From contig CM067315.1 of NCBI GenBank assembly GCA_034231615.1, positions 34,836,059-34,900,058 of the forward strand: DNA of 64,000 bases, given 5' to 3'. The position numbers and the translations under genes were made by a program. Shown here piece after piece: positions 9,401-19,364 of the stretch; the first letter of the stretch is position 1, and each line of letters starts with the position of its first letter. A model generated the notes under the pieces. That model ran no database searches. It was not told the DNA's origin and saw only the letters and a list, made by a program, of their open reading frames with translations. This stretch comes from Meghimatium bilineatum (lineage: Eukaryota; Mollusca; Gastropoda; Stylommatophora; Philomycidae).

Positions 9401-12400
9401 CAACCTACCTCTCCCAAGAGATTGAGGATGCCTTCCAAGAAAAGAAACTGGTACTAGCAGCATGGATAGACCTCAGGAAAGCATTTGATAAGGTCTGGAA
9501 AGAAGGGCTCCTAAAGAAATTGCGAAATTGCAGGGTTAGCTCAAGAATGTACAAATGGGTAAAAGCATACCTGCATAATAGAAGAGCCAGGGTACAATTA
9601 GATGGTCGCAAGAGCAAGAAAGTTCTACTGCGTCATGGAGTCCCCCAGGGAGGAGTCCTGTCACCCACACTTTTCTTGGTTTACATCAATGACCTAGTTG
9701 CTGAACTACCACACGGGATCAAAGTGGCAATGTATGCTGACGACCTGGTGATCTGGTGCACGGAAGAACATGCAACAGTGGCCACTAAACAAATACAAAG
9801 AGCTATCGATGCCCTAACATTATGGGCAAATAGATGGTGCGTCAGCATTAACACAGATAAGTGCAGCACTACACTCTTTACCCTCTCACCAAAACAAAAA
9901 GCTGGTCATATCAAGATAGATGGAGAGCTCTTGAAAGAAGATAAACAACCCACATACCTCGGAGTTACTTTTGATGATAAGCTGACATGGAAGCAGCACA
10001 TAAACAAAGCAACAACAAAAGCCAGGAGGAAGTTAGCTATCCTTAGAAAACTAAGTGGAACCACATGGGGAGCCAGTGGAAATATACTCAGTAAAGTTTA
10101 CCAGCAAGGCATAAGACCACACCTGGAATATGGTTCAACTGCGTGGTGTCCTGCATCAAACACCACATTACAAGATCTAGATAAAGTGCAAAACCAGGCA
10201 CTTAGAATAATGTTGGGAGCAATGAAATCAACACCCATAGCAGAGATGCAGAAAATGGGAAGAATGCAAACACTTGGCGAACGAAGAGACACAAAAGTAC
10301 TAATTCAAGCAGAAAAGTTTCAGTGTATGCCAAGTCATCCAATGAAGGAAAGATTCCAAAATCTAGCAATGGGGCGACTGAAAAGGAGCAGCTTTATCCA
10401 TCAAGCTAAACGACTCCATAGACAACTTACAGACCTACCTGAAGTTGACAGCCCCTTAAGGTCTGTACCAGAACAAACCCCGTGGAGTGAAAGCCATGGA
10501 ATGCCAATATACATTCAGACCCATGTGAAAGGAATACTAAGCGAGGACGAACAGAACAGTGTGCAGCGAAGGACAGTCACCCTCAGTTTCCTGGATGAGG
10601 AATATCCACAAGATATATGGGTCAGAGTGTACACAGATGGGTCAGCACAGAATGCTGTGAGGAATGGAGGTGCAGGTGTATATATAGAATATCCACACAA
10701 GCCTAGAGATACAATTAGAACACCAACAGGAAAATTCTGCAATAATTATGATGCAGAAATTCAGGCAATTAGTGTGGCAGCTAAAAAACTGCTGAACTCC
10801 AACTCTGACCTACAGCCTGTGGTATTCCTGACAGATGCAAGGTCAGTGCTTCAAGCTCTCCAGTCTGGAAAACTAACAGACTTAAAAAAACTACTTAGCG
10901 AATTGTCTTACCAGTATAGGATAACCATGCAGTGGATACCCTCTCACTGTGGAATACCAGGAAATGAAAAAGCAGACCAACTGGCTAAAGAAGGTGCTGC
11001 CGAAGACCAACCAGATATACCAATCACCTACCATCAGAAAAAACAGATGATCAAGTCAATAAGAAAGCCACAAACACCAACACAAGATGACTATCACATT
11101 ATGAACAGACCAGAACAAGTTATAATTCTACGTCTCAGAACAGGACACAACCGACTCCGCAGTCACATGTATACAAAGTTCAAGATTGGCAACACGGCCA
11201 TGTGTACATGTGGACAGGCAGCACAGAGTGCCAGACATATACTTCAAGAGTGTTCTGAGCATGAAACTCTGAGGCAGACATATTGGCCAGAGGAAACAAC
11301 ACTGGAATCAAAGCTCTATGGGACACTGTATGAACTACAAAAGACAGTGAGTTTTATTAAGGAGACAGAATTACAGATATAGACATGTTTCAAGTGAACG
11401 AAAGAAGAAGAAATAACTGTGTTACAGTGACAACCAAAACATTTAAAATTCAAATTAAAGATATAAACATGGCATTAAAGATATAAATCAAAGTACATGG
11501 ATAAACAAAAACATAAATTACAGCGCCTTTTTCTTTCATTCTCAAACTTCTGTAGATTAGCAGAATGTAGTCCAGGGTAACAGATTGCATTGTGACATGG
11601 ATTACAGCTTTGCTGCGGCTTCCGGACTGAATCCAACTTCAGTATGGCTTCTGGGTCACTTGAACCAGCTATGGGATCGGCCAGCCAATTTCACCACCAT
11701 AACCTCCTTAGTCGTCTCTTATGACACTCTTGGCAGGTAACAGTGTTATTATTCTTTGTTCCTCTTTCAAACATGGCAACTAAAATTACCATACTGGTTG
11801 AGTCACCTGCTAGCAATAAGACCAGGAAGTGATCCATTTTGATGGTTACTCACATCATAGTGAGGTTCAATAAAATTACACTTCATACTTTCATCTCACA
11901 AAAAGAAACAAACAGATGTACACAATAAAACATCTAGAACACATGATATCACAACTTACATTCTGCTCTGTAAAGTACTTATTAACGGGCAACCAAGAAC
12001 TGAGAGCCACGACTCCTGCCACTTTTGTGTTTGTACCAAAAGCTGTGTACAAAGCCACACAGCCGCCTTGAGAGAAACCACCAATAACAATTCTTTCAGC
12101 CGGGATTCCATCACTGATTTCTTTATCGATCACCTGTTGTACTGTACATGCAATAAGTGAGTGACAATGTTAAATCAGACATAATAGATGAAATGTACAT
12201 GTATTAACTAGGCATCTATGGCTATGTTGACAGCAATACAGAAAAGGCACACAAAAAAAGTCAAGTAAGTTTGATCGTGAATTGCTTTGAGGGTAGTGGC
12301 TAACTTGCAGTATGAGAACCAGTTCTCTAGTACGACTGGCCTACTAGCGATATGGTTACAGGTGTCCACCATTCAGAAGAGGTGGTAAAACACTGTACAT

Positions 12401-15400
12401 ATTAGTTACCACTGCTGAAGTCAGATTTGTCAGGCCATTGCCACATATAAAACAGCAACACAGTGCATTTTAATTCTCTGGACTACATCCTAGGAAATCT
12501 AGTATGACCAGTGTCCTGCTACAAGAGAGATCCAGTGGAAGCTTGAGAATGAATGGGGAAATAAATGTATTAGCAAACTTCCTAATTCTCTCATCTGAAT
12601 GATGTTAACCTTTAGCAAGCTGGATTAAAATAACCCAATCTTTCCCCAGCCACCAGATTCTTTTTGAAAAATTGTTATTTTTGATGGGTGTTTGGAAAAT
12701 ACAATAACAATTTTTTTTAAATAGAATTTGAAATAATTTGTGCACATTTAAATAAATAATTGCATGCTGGAAATATGTGTGTATTTTTTTTTATATGAGA
12801 GGTGTGAAGCAGTGGTGAAGATAAATTTTTTTTGCCAAAATAAAACAACCAAATGTATTTGGAAAATGCAATAACTTTTTGTTATTAGGGATTTTAAAAT
12901 AATTGTTGCACCTTGAAATAAAGAATTTCACACTGCAAATATGTGTGTAACTGGTTTTTTTGTGTATGTGTGATACAAGAGGTGCGAGGAAGTGGTGAAG
13001 ACATTTTTTCACAAAATAGAAAAAAAACACACAAACATGGGTGTTACTGTTTGGAAAACACAATACCTTTTTTGTTTTTAGTAAAGAATTGAATTCTGTA
13101 TATATTGGTGTAAGTTTTGTTTGTGTATGTGTGATACAAGAGATGTGAGAATGTTGTAAAGATGGGAAATGGAGGTAGTGATAATTTAAAAAAAATTATT
13201 ATTATCACTATTTTCTGATATGGCAACGATGATAATGTACGTTCAACTCTTCTCGCTCACTGAGCTGCTAAAATCTACATTTTGGAGACCTATGCAGAAA
13301 AGACACTCAAACTATATTTTAATATGAATTTACGGAGACAGTTGAACACCAAAGTCTATTGTATATATGTTGTTTCATAACCAAACTAACAACATCGCTG
13401 AGAAAAAAATAATACATGTAAAATTAACTTACATTGCCGAACTTTTTTTTTGAGACTTAGACCTAGTCTTGTCTGTAATCATGTCAATAATACATTACCA
13501 TACTTGTTCCATGTCATTTTATAATGAAACCAACATTTTACTAAATTTGCTTTAGCGTTCATTGTCAATCTCCCGTGGGATCCCTCTTGTAGCAGGACAA
13601 TGGTCCTACTATATTTCCAGCAAGATGAAGTCCAGAGAATGGAAATGTGTTGCATCGCCATTATATTTGCACCAATGGCCCAACTCATCCATCTTCAGCG
13701 GAATTATATTTAATTTGGTAACAAATGAAATTTCCAAGAATTTCTTACTACCGGATTCACAATCCATAATTTTACGTCAATTAGGCCTATGCATACCGAG
13801 AGCCATTGTAAACACCAATTGATTCCGAAATGGAGAAATGTATCTCGATATTTACAATTTTTTTGTCCCAAATAAAAGTATCCTGTCTTTCATACACTAT
13901 ACCGTTATCGGAAGTAGAATACTACTGCTAACTATGATTTGCTAATTCCGGTTACATGACTTAAGCAATCATGGTGTGACGCGTTGATAAAAGTGTGCAC
14001 AGCAGCTGGCACTTAATGTCACCAACAGTTATACACAACTAAAAAAAATCATTGGGCTACATTAGTTGCGGTGAAGGTTAATTCCTTGTAATGTGGTCAC
14101 CGGTCTTAAGGCAGTGTAAGTAGAGCTTGTCAGTCAGATCTGTTTCAGATGAACAACAGTTTTTGTGGTGTGGTATAATGAGCAGTTCTGATGTAGAATA
14201 TATCTTGTGTTTTGTGCAGATTGTCCACAGGGCACATATCAGTATCAAAGAAAAGTTATGAACATCAGATGGCAAGACAAGATTCCAGATACCACTGTCC
14301 TTGATAGAGCTGCTATCCCAAGCATTGACACGATCCTGATGCAGACACAGATTCGTTGGGCAGATCATTTGGTGCGTATGCCAGACCATCGTCTGCCAAA
14401 GATACTTCTCTATGGTGAGCTAGAGAAGGGTATACGATCTCAAGGTGGCCAAAGGAAGCACTACAAGGACTCGTTAAAGAACTCACTGAAAGCCTTTGAA
14501 ATAGACCACGATACATGGGAAGAACTTGCACAAAATAGATCTACATGGCGTTCCAGAATAAAAAAGAGCGTATCATCTTGTGAAAAGAAAAGAAATGCAG
14601 CAGCTCAACATCGGAGAGCAGCTAGAAAGTCACGGATAGACCAAGATCCGTCTACAGTCGTCATTCCATGTCCAAACTGTCCAAGGAAATTTACAGCTCG
14701 AATAGGGCTCATTAGCCATCTACGAACTCATAATCAAGGACATAACTAAAATTGAATTTTCAAAAGTGGATGTAACAAATGGTCATCATCACTTGTGATG
14801 GACGAACAACATCAGTATCAACAACCTCTAACCTTCACTGTGTGTTGTTTGAATTTATTATAGCCTGTTCTCAATCTAAAATAAAATTATTGTTCCTTGC
14901 TTCCAAGCCTGTGGGTGGATTCATCTTTGTTAGGCTACATTTGATATTATATTTAGAAATGATACTGTGACTTCTACCTGACAGTAGCTTCCCGTTTTGA
15001 CTAGATTCACAATCTTATTTCCCCTGATTTGTGGATGACCTGGAATACATTAAACTACGTCTTTTGCTTGGTTATTTTGTTGAAGTAGGTGTCTTCTTCT
15101 GCATTCATTCTCAAACTGCTGAAAATTAATAGGATGCAAGTCCGAAGAACAGCATGAGGTCTGTCATGGTTTACAGCTTTGCTGCGATATCTGCTTCTTT
15201 TGGCCTAACACATCCGACTTCAGCATAGATTCTAGGTCACTTTGACCCTATATGAGAAGGAACAGCCAACTCCACCCCAAAACCTCCTTACTCACCTCTT
15301 ACAACATGCATGGAAGATAAACAGTGTTGCTATCATTTAGTAACAATGGAACATTAAAAACTCACACTCTCTAGAAGCCTCCTTGATTCCCTCTTCATCT

Positions 15401-18400
15401 TCAGGAATGCTGGAGTCAAGCCCTCTTATATCAAACCTGAGAAGAGATAAACAAATTATAAATCTTATAATGGGATAATCTTGACACACTAAAGCTGCCC
15501 AGGGAATAGTTTCAACTAGTTATGATCTATTTCACTTTGAATTTACTAATTCAGAGTTGATGTGTGTAAAATAAACAGTTATATGTCAATTAATTGGTGT
15601 GTATAAATTGATGAGAGTAAAATATACAGTTCATATGTGTAAATACAGTCGATGGGATTAAAATAGTTGATGTGTAAAATAAACGAGCCAGCATGTAATG
15701 CCAGCACTGATAGTAAGAAACTCTATGAAAAATATTGACAGATAGCAGAAATGTGTTGTGTCACCGTTTTGTTTGTGCCAATAGCCCAACATATTTGACT
15801 TCAGAGTTATACTGACAAATAAGGTTTGTTTCCTAAACTCATTAAATTTTTTTTAAATATCTAAATTGTCAAAAATTGGTTCAAAGAAGCACTACAGTTT
15901 GTCACAAGAACTTACCATGCTGGCATGACCATACCACCATTCAAAGTGACAGGCTTTGGAGATCTATAGCAGGGAGAGAAAGATGACATGGAATAAATTT
16001 TATATTTCATACTTACAATATATTACATGACATATGGACTCACTAATATAGAAATATCTCTCTTTATATTCTTCTTCAGCATTCATTCTCAAACTCCCGC
16101 TGGATCTACCTTATAGCAGGACCATGATCCTACTAGATTTCCAGCAGGATGTAGTCCAGAGAATGGAAATGTGTTGTGTCACCATTTTATTTGTGCCAAT
16201 GGCCGGACACATCCATCTTCGACTGACTCTCTCTATATGACTTATGCTTACAGGCCATTGTCCTCAATACCACTCTGTAAGCCTCTCGGTTCTGTGCAAG
16301 CTGCCCAGCTTCTTCCATTGTCATGTTCAGGTCTTCGATGTCATTATGTCCATCATAGTCTTGGTCTACCTCTTGTTCTTTCCTGGAATTTTTCCCTCTT
16401 AATTAATCTTTATAAACCATTGTCTTTTTATATGTCCGAAATATGTACAGTAAGTTTGCGTTTTTTGATAGTTCTGAGGAGCCAGTCTTCCTCTATGTTC
16501 AGATCTTTGCGGACATCTTCATTGGTTTGTCTTCATGTCTGTTATATTCCTAGGACTTTTCTATAACATTTCATTTCAAATGCTGATAGTTTCTTTTCCA
16601 CTGCCAGTGCCCACGTCTCGCAACCATATGCTGCCATTGGAAAGATATAGCTTCTTAATAGTTTTAACTTTGTTTTTCTGTTTGCTCTTGCCATAGATTT
16701 TTCTGTGATTATTTTTGTAGTGCCACTGCCAATCTCTTTCTGATCTCTGCCGAGCAATGTCCTGTGGTGTTGATGGTTGACCCAAGATATTCAAAGTTGC
16801 TGACATGTTCTTGATCAATGATTATTGTAGGTGTGATTTAATCTCTGCTTACATGCATTATATTTGGTCTTTTTTTGCATTGAGGAAAAGATTTTGTGTC
16901 TCGCTATGATGTTTTACCAACATAACCATGTGTTCTAAACCTGTGGGGCTCCTTGATATTAGTATGGTGCATCTGCATTTTCTGGGATTTCATACCCTCT
17001 GATATTAAGGGTTGAAACTGTTCATAATGTGGATCTTTTCATACATTTCACATGTTTTCTGCATATATGTTGAACAGGTGTGGTGAGAGGATGCATCTCT
17101 GTCTGACTCCTTTTTGGACCTCAAACCAGTCAGATGTTTCTTCCCTCAAGGCAGACAGAAGCCTGTTGTTTCTGATAAAGCATTTTAATGAGATGGTGTG
17201 GGAAGCCCATGCTTTCCATTATGTATCATAATTTCTGGTGTGTTACACAGTAAAATGCCTATGAGTGGTCAATGAAACAATAGAAATATAGGAATAAGTT
17301 ATTATAATGTACCAATAATTAATGGTTTAGTATAATCTGACACATGGTTTAACAATCTAATAATGCTAATAAATAGTTTAATATAATCTAATAAATGATT
17401 TAATATAACCTAATAATGGTTTAACATAATCTGAACATTGTTTAATATAATCTAATAAATGGTTTAATATAACCTAATAAATGGTTTAATATAACATAAT
17501 AAATGGTTTAATCTAATAAACGGTCACTAGAATTTAGTTTTTTTTTGTTGGTGTTTTTGCATGCTCTTGTACTTCTCTGCTAGGATCATTGTCTTAGTGT
17601 CCCACCTGTATGGTAAATGTGTGATGTCTGTAATTTTATTTATGCATGATTGTTAAGCTGTGTTTTCTAGGTGTAAAGTCAGAAGATGGTACTGTGGTCT
17701 TTCGGCTGGTAATATATATTTGTTTATTTCTTTCCCAGTGTTCCCATGCTTGTCAGCCAGAATTTGTGATTAAAAAATGCATTTTTATGGCAGAATTTGG
17801 AACAACAAAATCATCTTTCTAGTTTGATAGCGGATATCATAACATTTCAAATGTTTCAAAATGTTACTAGTTTACAGGTATGCAATAACCAATCACAAAA
17901 GCATTTACAGAACAGAAAAGATGACAAAAAACATACAGAACTTACGCATGTGGACAGATGCATCGTATATGCTTAAATGAAAAGTCTCTAAGCTGCTCTG
18001 CCCAGCCATGACTGTGGAAAATACATTTGTCTAAATAATTATTATTTTATAAACCTGGGAGACAAAATCTTACTACATACTATTTTAGATGTCACTTACT
18101 TATCCAATCCCCAGAGTTGTGAGCTTTCACTCATGTGCCTGGTGGTGGTAGGTACATGACTTCTTCAGGTGTGTTGTCTCTGTACAAAGGGTGTTAGTGG
18201 TGTATGGATTTGGTGGTAACAGTTGTTTTCGTAGGTATTGTAGTGCAGGGCATTTAATAAGGTGGTGTTTTAATGTTTCCTCCTCATCTGTTGCAGTATG
18301 GTTTGTGGTAATTCTTTGTAATGTTTGTTAATGTGTACATGTGTTATTCCTACTGATACCTGTGTGGCCTGGTATCCACTGTAGTGTAGTATTGATGTCA

Positions 18401-18532
18401 TAGGATGTAAGTATGTTTGTAGCTTGAAGTATGTTGCTTACATTTTTTTCTCTGCTGTTGGATTCCAGTTTTCAAGGACGTATTGCATCATTTTTGTATT
18501 TGGTGGTGATGCATGAGTGTTTCTGATATGTG

Positions 18533-18607
<75 letters not shown>

Positions 18608-19162
18608 GAGATACATTGCACTTTGTTATGCACCATATGGCCAAGTGCATCTGATTTCCACCAGCTATTTTTTTTAGGTTTACTTTCCTTAGACAGTCTG
18701 TCCTGCCAGGCTCATGAGCACCATCTGTCCAGGCTTTGTGTAGAGTTTTCCATCTCCTAGGTGGCCTGTCTTTCTGGACTCTTACCTGCCAGTGTAGATA
18801 GGATTTTTCAATGTTTTTCCTGCCTTTTTCCCTTATGGGTTGGGGCCTAAGGAGGAGAGTTTTGCTGTTTTCTCCCACTATGTATTTATTTAGAACATTA
18901 TTTCCTATGTTCCCCTATCTAAAGCCACCCCCCCCATCCTTGGGATGTGCTAGGCTGGGGTCAATGACCCCCAGCTGTTGGATTGAACTTATAGCAGCTC
19001 ATACTGGAAGGATTTTGATTGTACCTCCGAAACAAAAATCTCCCACTAAGTGTTATCAAATACTGTAACAAACTAAGACTTACCCTGTATCTCCCACTAA
19101 ATGTTATTAAACACTGTAACAAAGACTTACCCAGTATCTCCCAAGCCATGAAGAAAAATCAA
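6413..19162 (-). CDS. LYPLA1: Acyl-protein thioesterase (LYPLA1/APT1-like), 7 exons, 5' end missing
   Basis: Serine hydrolase of the alpha/beta fold. The family removes palmitoyl groups from cytosolic S-acylated proteins and also has lysophospholipase activity. Exons in coding order: 19131-19162, 17946-18011, 15916-15963, 15366-15436, 11960-12141, 8468-8632, 6413-6463. Each has AG acceptor and GT donor signals, and all phases fit. Together they give 204 residues from LIFLHGLGDTG to EEVLRAS and a stop. The nucleophile Ser lies in GGFSQGG, the Asp in CHGHSDPVV, and the His in LGHSSSP, so the triad is intact. The usual family length is about 220-230 residues, so only the N-terminal 15-25 are unseen. 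Introns hold an I-like LINE (8668-11412) and several SINEs. Invertebrates may have one ancestor of vertebrate LYPLA1 and LYPLA2, so the symbol means the family. Confidence 0.95.
6545..6760 (+). repeat. F-type SINE-like
   Basis: It resembles 58340-58530: GTCACAGACTAGG, CCCGAATT, a core-like GGGATGTGAGGCC, then CAGCACAACGTACTTCACGC and AGCGGAAATCACACG, ending AGCAAACGCAGAAG. Confidence 0.65.
6800..6886 (-). repeat. B-type SINE-like, 3' fragment
   Basis: CTTCTGCGTTCATTCTCAAA to TAGCGTTGTGTCATGG. The rest of the B body is absent, and C-type sequence follows at once. Confidence 0.75.
6887..7060 (-). repeat. C-type repeat, tail half
   Basis: It matches 38943-39100 (CATTCTTCTGTCAGATTTGT, CTAGCATTCCTC, GGATTATTTGA). 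The other half lies at 7320-7440. The intervening 7065-7205 is a LINE 3' end. Confidence 0.7.
7065..7205 (-). mobile_element. LINE 3'-end remnant (NITRW type)
   Basis: The reverse complement matches 23700-23830 and 29090-29230 (TCTAGCAGAGTGCA, CAACCTTCGTTGCGGAGACA). These encode the end of a LINE protein with the motif NITRWTGYSLAE. Confidence 0.65.
7320..7440 (-). repeat. C-type repeat, head half
   Basis: It matches 39120-39235 (CCCAACTTTCCTTAGTC, ATGCCTGGAAAGAAGACA, TGACCTAGAAG). Its head is related to the B-type head. Confidence 0.65.
7615..7735 (+). mobile_element. LINE 3'-end remnant (NITRW type)
   Basis: GTCTAGCAGAGTGCACCACC and GTCCGTTGTGGAGAC match 29110-29220. It lies opposite in strand to 7065-7205. 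Confidence 0.6.
8096..8345 (+). repeat. B-type SINE-like, near complete
   Basis: GGGGAGAAAAGAATAACAAC, AAGAGGCGACTAAGGAG, GACCCAGAAGCTACACTGAA, then GGCGCAGATATTGCAGC and TTTTGAGAATGAAC. Confidence 0.8.
8468..8632 (-). CDS. LYPLA1: LYPLA-like exon with catalytic Asp and His
   Basis: 165 nt, phase 0 at both ends. It encodes NSKFNNHVPVLQCHGHSDPV through FKSYSNLGHSSSPQ. The Asp of HSDP and the His of LGHSSS are the second and third triad members. The donor is GTAAGA. The LINE insertion starts about 35 bp upstream of this exon's acceptor (coding sense). Confidence 0.95.
8668..11412 (+). mobile_element. I-like LINE with intact partial ORF2, flanked by 12-bp duplication
   Basis: ATAACTGTGTTA occurs at 8656-8667 and 11413-11424, bracketing the element. 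The 3' end is GTGAACGAAAGAAGAAGAA. The first 35 bp (8668-8702) are AT-rich filler. LINE homology starts near 8703 in another frame (AKFQRAKLQAR) one base out of register with the long open frame. The apurinic endonuclease domain and ORF1 are missing, so the copy is 5'-truncated. The long intact frame and clean duplication point to a recent insertion, antisense to the host gene. Confidence 0.92.
8737..11382 (+). CDS. LINE ORF2 fragment: reverse transcriptase, RNase H, CCHC (881 codons)
   Basis: Non-LTR retrotransposon polymerase that would copy its RNA at nicked target DNA. Reverse transcriptase spans about residues 90-400: the motif A Asp is D245 (AAWIDLRKAFDKVW), motif B is HGVPQGGVLSPTLFLVYIND, and the catalytic YADD is at 333-336. 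RNase H spans about 625-760: D634 in YTDGSA, Glu in YDAEIQAI, Asp in LTDARSV, H737 and D747 in PSHCGIPGNEKADQLAKEG. A C-terminal knuckle follows: C823, C825, H834, C839. Domain order fits the I-like group. The endonuclease is absent. The ATG at 8737 is only the first Met after an upstream in-frame stop at 8707, so this is the open part of a truncated gene. Confidence 0.93.
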   Translation: MSSWKEKTESLNLERDTRKLWKLVKQLNDEGTGRNTRITLYKDRDILTGKHAADYFADSFAEDNNVKVSPDKQQEVRENQQNIGQGEPIPEVMEAPITMRELEHAISKLKMKKSPGADGVSNEMIRNLGIAARAKLLQIFNTSWSTGNVPQAWREAIMIPLLKSGKDSNIVSNYRPISLTSCLCKTMERIINLRMQWYLESENLLVSQQAGFRQCYSTEDQATYLSQEIEDAFQEKKLVLAAWIDLRKAFDKVWKEGLLKKLRNCRVSSRMYKWVKAYLHNRRARVQLDGRKSKKVLLRHGVPQGGVLSPTLFLVYINDLVAELPHGIKVAMYADDLVIWCTEEHATVATKQIQRAIDALTLWANRWCVSINTDKCSTTLFTLSPKQKAGHIKIDGELLKEDKQPTYLGVTFDDKLTWKQHINKATTKARRKLAILRKLSGTTWGASGNILSKVYQQGIRPHLEYGSTAWCPASNTTLQDLDKVQNQALRIMLGAMKSTPIAEMQKMGRMQTLGERRDTKVLIQAEKFQCMPSHPMKERFQNLAMGRLKRSSFIHQAKRLHRQLTDLPEVDSPLRSVPEQTPWSESHGMPIYIQTHVKGILSEDEQNSVQRRTVTLSFLDEEYPQDIWVRVYTDGSAQNAVRNGGAGVYIEYPHKPRDTIRTPTGKFCNNYDAEIQAISVAAKKLLNSNSDLQPVVFLTDARSVLQALQSGKLTDLKKLLSELSYQYRITMQWIPSHCGIPGNEKADQLAKEGAAEDQPDIPITYHQKKQMIKSIRKPQTPTQDDYHIMNRPEQVIILRLRTGHNRLRSHMYTKFKIGNTAMCTCGQAAQSARHILQECSEHETLRQTYWPEETTLESKLYGTLYELQKTVSFIKETELQI
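11531..11785 (-). repeat. B-type SINE-like, near complete
   Basis: CATTCTCAAACTTCTGTAG, AATGTAGTCCAGGG, ACCTCCTTAGTCGTCTCTTA and ATTATTCTTTGTTCC. It lies about 100 bp past the LINE, in the same LYPLA intron. Confidence 0.8.
11960..12141 (-). CDS. LYPLA1: LYPLA-like exon with catalytic Ser
   Basis: 182 nt. It starts with two bases completing a split Leu codon, then QQVIDKEISDGIPAERIVIG. The nucleophile elbow GGFSQGG follows, and it ends WLPVNKYFTEQN with donor GTAAGT. It aligns without gaps to the family block GIP.NRI.LGGFSQGG.LYTA. Confidence 0.96.
12204..12565 (+). repeat. D-head plus A-type SINE-like
   Basis: Head ATCTATGGCTATGTTGACAG to GATATGGTTACAGGTGTCCA, then A-type (TGTCAGGCCATTGCC, CTGGACTACATCCT, CTACAAGAGAGATCCAG) ending GAATGGGG. 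The same join occurs at 46655-47003. Confidence 0.8.
12690..13160. repeat. Degenerate tandem repeat, about 165-190 bp, 3 units
   Basis: TTGGAAAATACAATAAC recurs near 12692, 12858 and 13050. In each unit ATATGTGTGTA and GAGGTGNGA..GTGGTGAAGA follow. Confidence 0.7.
13552..13705 (-). repeat. A-type SINE-like, near complete
   Basis: GCGTTCATTGTCAATCTCCC, TCTTGTAGCAGGACAATGG, TAGTCC-like AAGTCCAGAGAATGGAAAT and CACCAATGGCCCAACTCATC. Confidence 0.85.
14240..14752 (+). pseudogene. LINE ORF2 C-terminal fragment with C2H2 finger
   Basis: An open frame encodes the polymerase-distal region MNIRWQDKIPDTTVLDRAAI, then QIRWADHLVRMPDHRLPKIL and TWEELAQNRSTWRS. It ends with a C2H2 finger (CPNCPRKF then HLRTH). 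This order is typical of a LINE lineage common in molluscs and other animals. It differs from the I-like elements here, which carry RNase H and CCHC. Only about 170 C-terminal residues remain, so it is a 5'-truncated copy. Confidence 0.8.
15093..15345 (-). repeat. B-type SINE-like, near complete
   Basis: TCTTCTGCATTCATTCTCAA, CACATCCGACTTCAGCATAG, ACCTCCTTACTCACCTCTTA and CAGTGTTGCTATCATTTAG. It ends about 20 bp from a LYPLA exon. Confidence 0.85.
15366..15436 (-). CDS. LYPLA1: LYPLA-like exon (FDIRG...EASRE)
   Basis: 71 nt. It completes the Trp of MPAW, then encodes FDIRGLDSSIPEDEEGIKEA and SRE. The last base T begins the next codon. Donor GTGAGT, acceptor TCTCAG. Confidence 0.93.
15738..15808 (-). 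repeat. A-type SINE-like, 5' fragment
   Basis: AGAAATGTGTTGTGTCACCG to AGCCCAACATATTTGACTTC. Confidence 0.6.
15916..15963 (-). CDS. LYPLA1: LYPLA-like exon (PVTLNGGMVMPAW)
   Basis: 48 nt. It encodes SPKPVTLNGGMVMPA plus two bases of Trp. The family has P.RPVTLN..M.MPSWFD here. Donor GTAAGT, acceptor CTATAG. Confidence 0.93.
16072..16225 (-). repeat. A-type SINE-like, near complete
   Basis: TCTTCAGCATTCATTCTCAA, AGATTTCCAGCAGGATGTAG, GCCGGACACATCCATCTTCG. It abuts the LINE fragment that follows. Confidence 0.85.
16230..17290 (-). mobile_element. LINE remnant: polymerase thumb and C-terminus
   Basis: Reading the minus strand: a motif-A-like segment near 17220-17280 (FIDYSKAF-like), GVRQRCILSP near 17090, then AAYGCETWALAVEKKLSAFE at 16570-16660. 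The C-terminal end reads DLNMTMEEAGQLAQNREAYR at 16260-16330. Frames are broken. This belongs to a lineage without RNase H and differs from the I-like copies. Confidence 0.75.
17330..17525. repeat. AT-rich tandem repeat, about 22 bp
   Basis: TAATAAATGGTTTAATATAA units repeat 8 or 9 times with indels. Confidence 0.75.
17946..18011 (-). CDS. LYPLA1: LYPLA-like exon (HGWAEQLRDF...ICPH)
   Basis: 66 nt. It completes Gly of GDTG, then HGWAEQLRDFSFKHIRCICP and H. It ends in two bases of Ala. Donor GTAAGT. It corresponds to the substrate-tunnel side of the fold in the family. Confidence 0.94.
18120..18480 (-). mobile_element. I-like LINE 3' remnant
   Basis: The minus strand retains weak similarity to the RNase H end (HYSGYQATQVSVGITHVH) and to the CCHC end, with many stops. 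The (TA)n run at 18535-18602 separates it from 18600-18880. The minus frame there (KSYLHWQVRVQKDRPPRRWK) is not clearly LINE. Confidence 0.5.
18535..18602. repeat. (TA)n microsatellite
   Basis: About 34 TA units, ending in ACACACGAG. Confidence 0.95.
19041..19142. repeat. Local 47-bp duplication covering a splice donor
   Basis: TCCCACTAAGTGTTATCAAA and the following 27 bp recur 48 bp later. The duplicated part includes the exon end and GTAAGT donor of the LYPLA exon at 19131-19162. A second donor is left at 19079-19083. Confidence 0.75.
19131..19162 (-). CDS. LYPLA1: LYPLA-like exon (LIFLHGLGDT)
   Basis: 32 nt, phase 0 entry after TTTTTTCAG. It encodes LIFLHGLGDT plus two bases of Gly: the first beta strand and the HG oxyanion loop of the fold. 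Donor GTAAGT. Confidence 0.92.
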
Positions 19163-19364
19163 CTGAAAAAACAAAAACAAATACAGAGTTCAAAAAACAA
19201 ATCACAATAATAAACTACAAAAGTGGGCATAAGTGGTCATGTTACTAGAGATACAGACAACAGCAAAAATGTCACTCACACTTGATCGCGGTTATATTAG
19301 AATGGTAATCAGTGTGTAAGTATTAGAACCAGTTCTTTCAAATAGCCGGTTATGGTTACGGTTA

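Noticed and set aside
14078-14531. Minus-strand frames opposite the C2H2 LINE fragment
   Set aside because: Antisense shadows. The plus strand holds the ordered LINE motifs and zinc finger.
18438-18878. Frames containing runs of YIYIYI
   Set aside because: They come from (TA)n microsatellites (also 3013-3204, 61365-61638).
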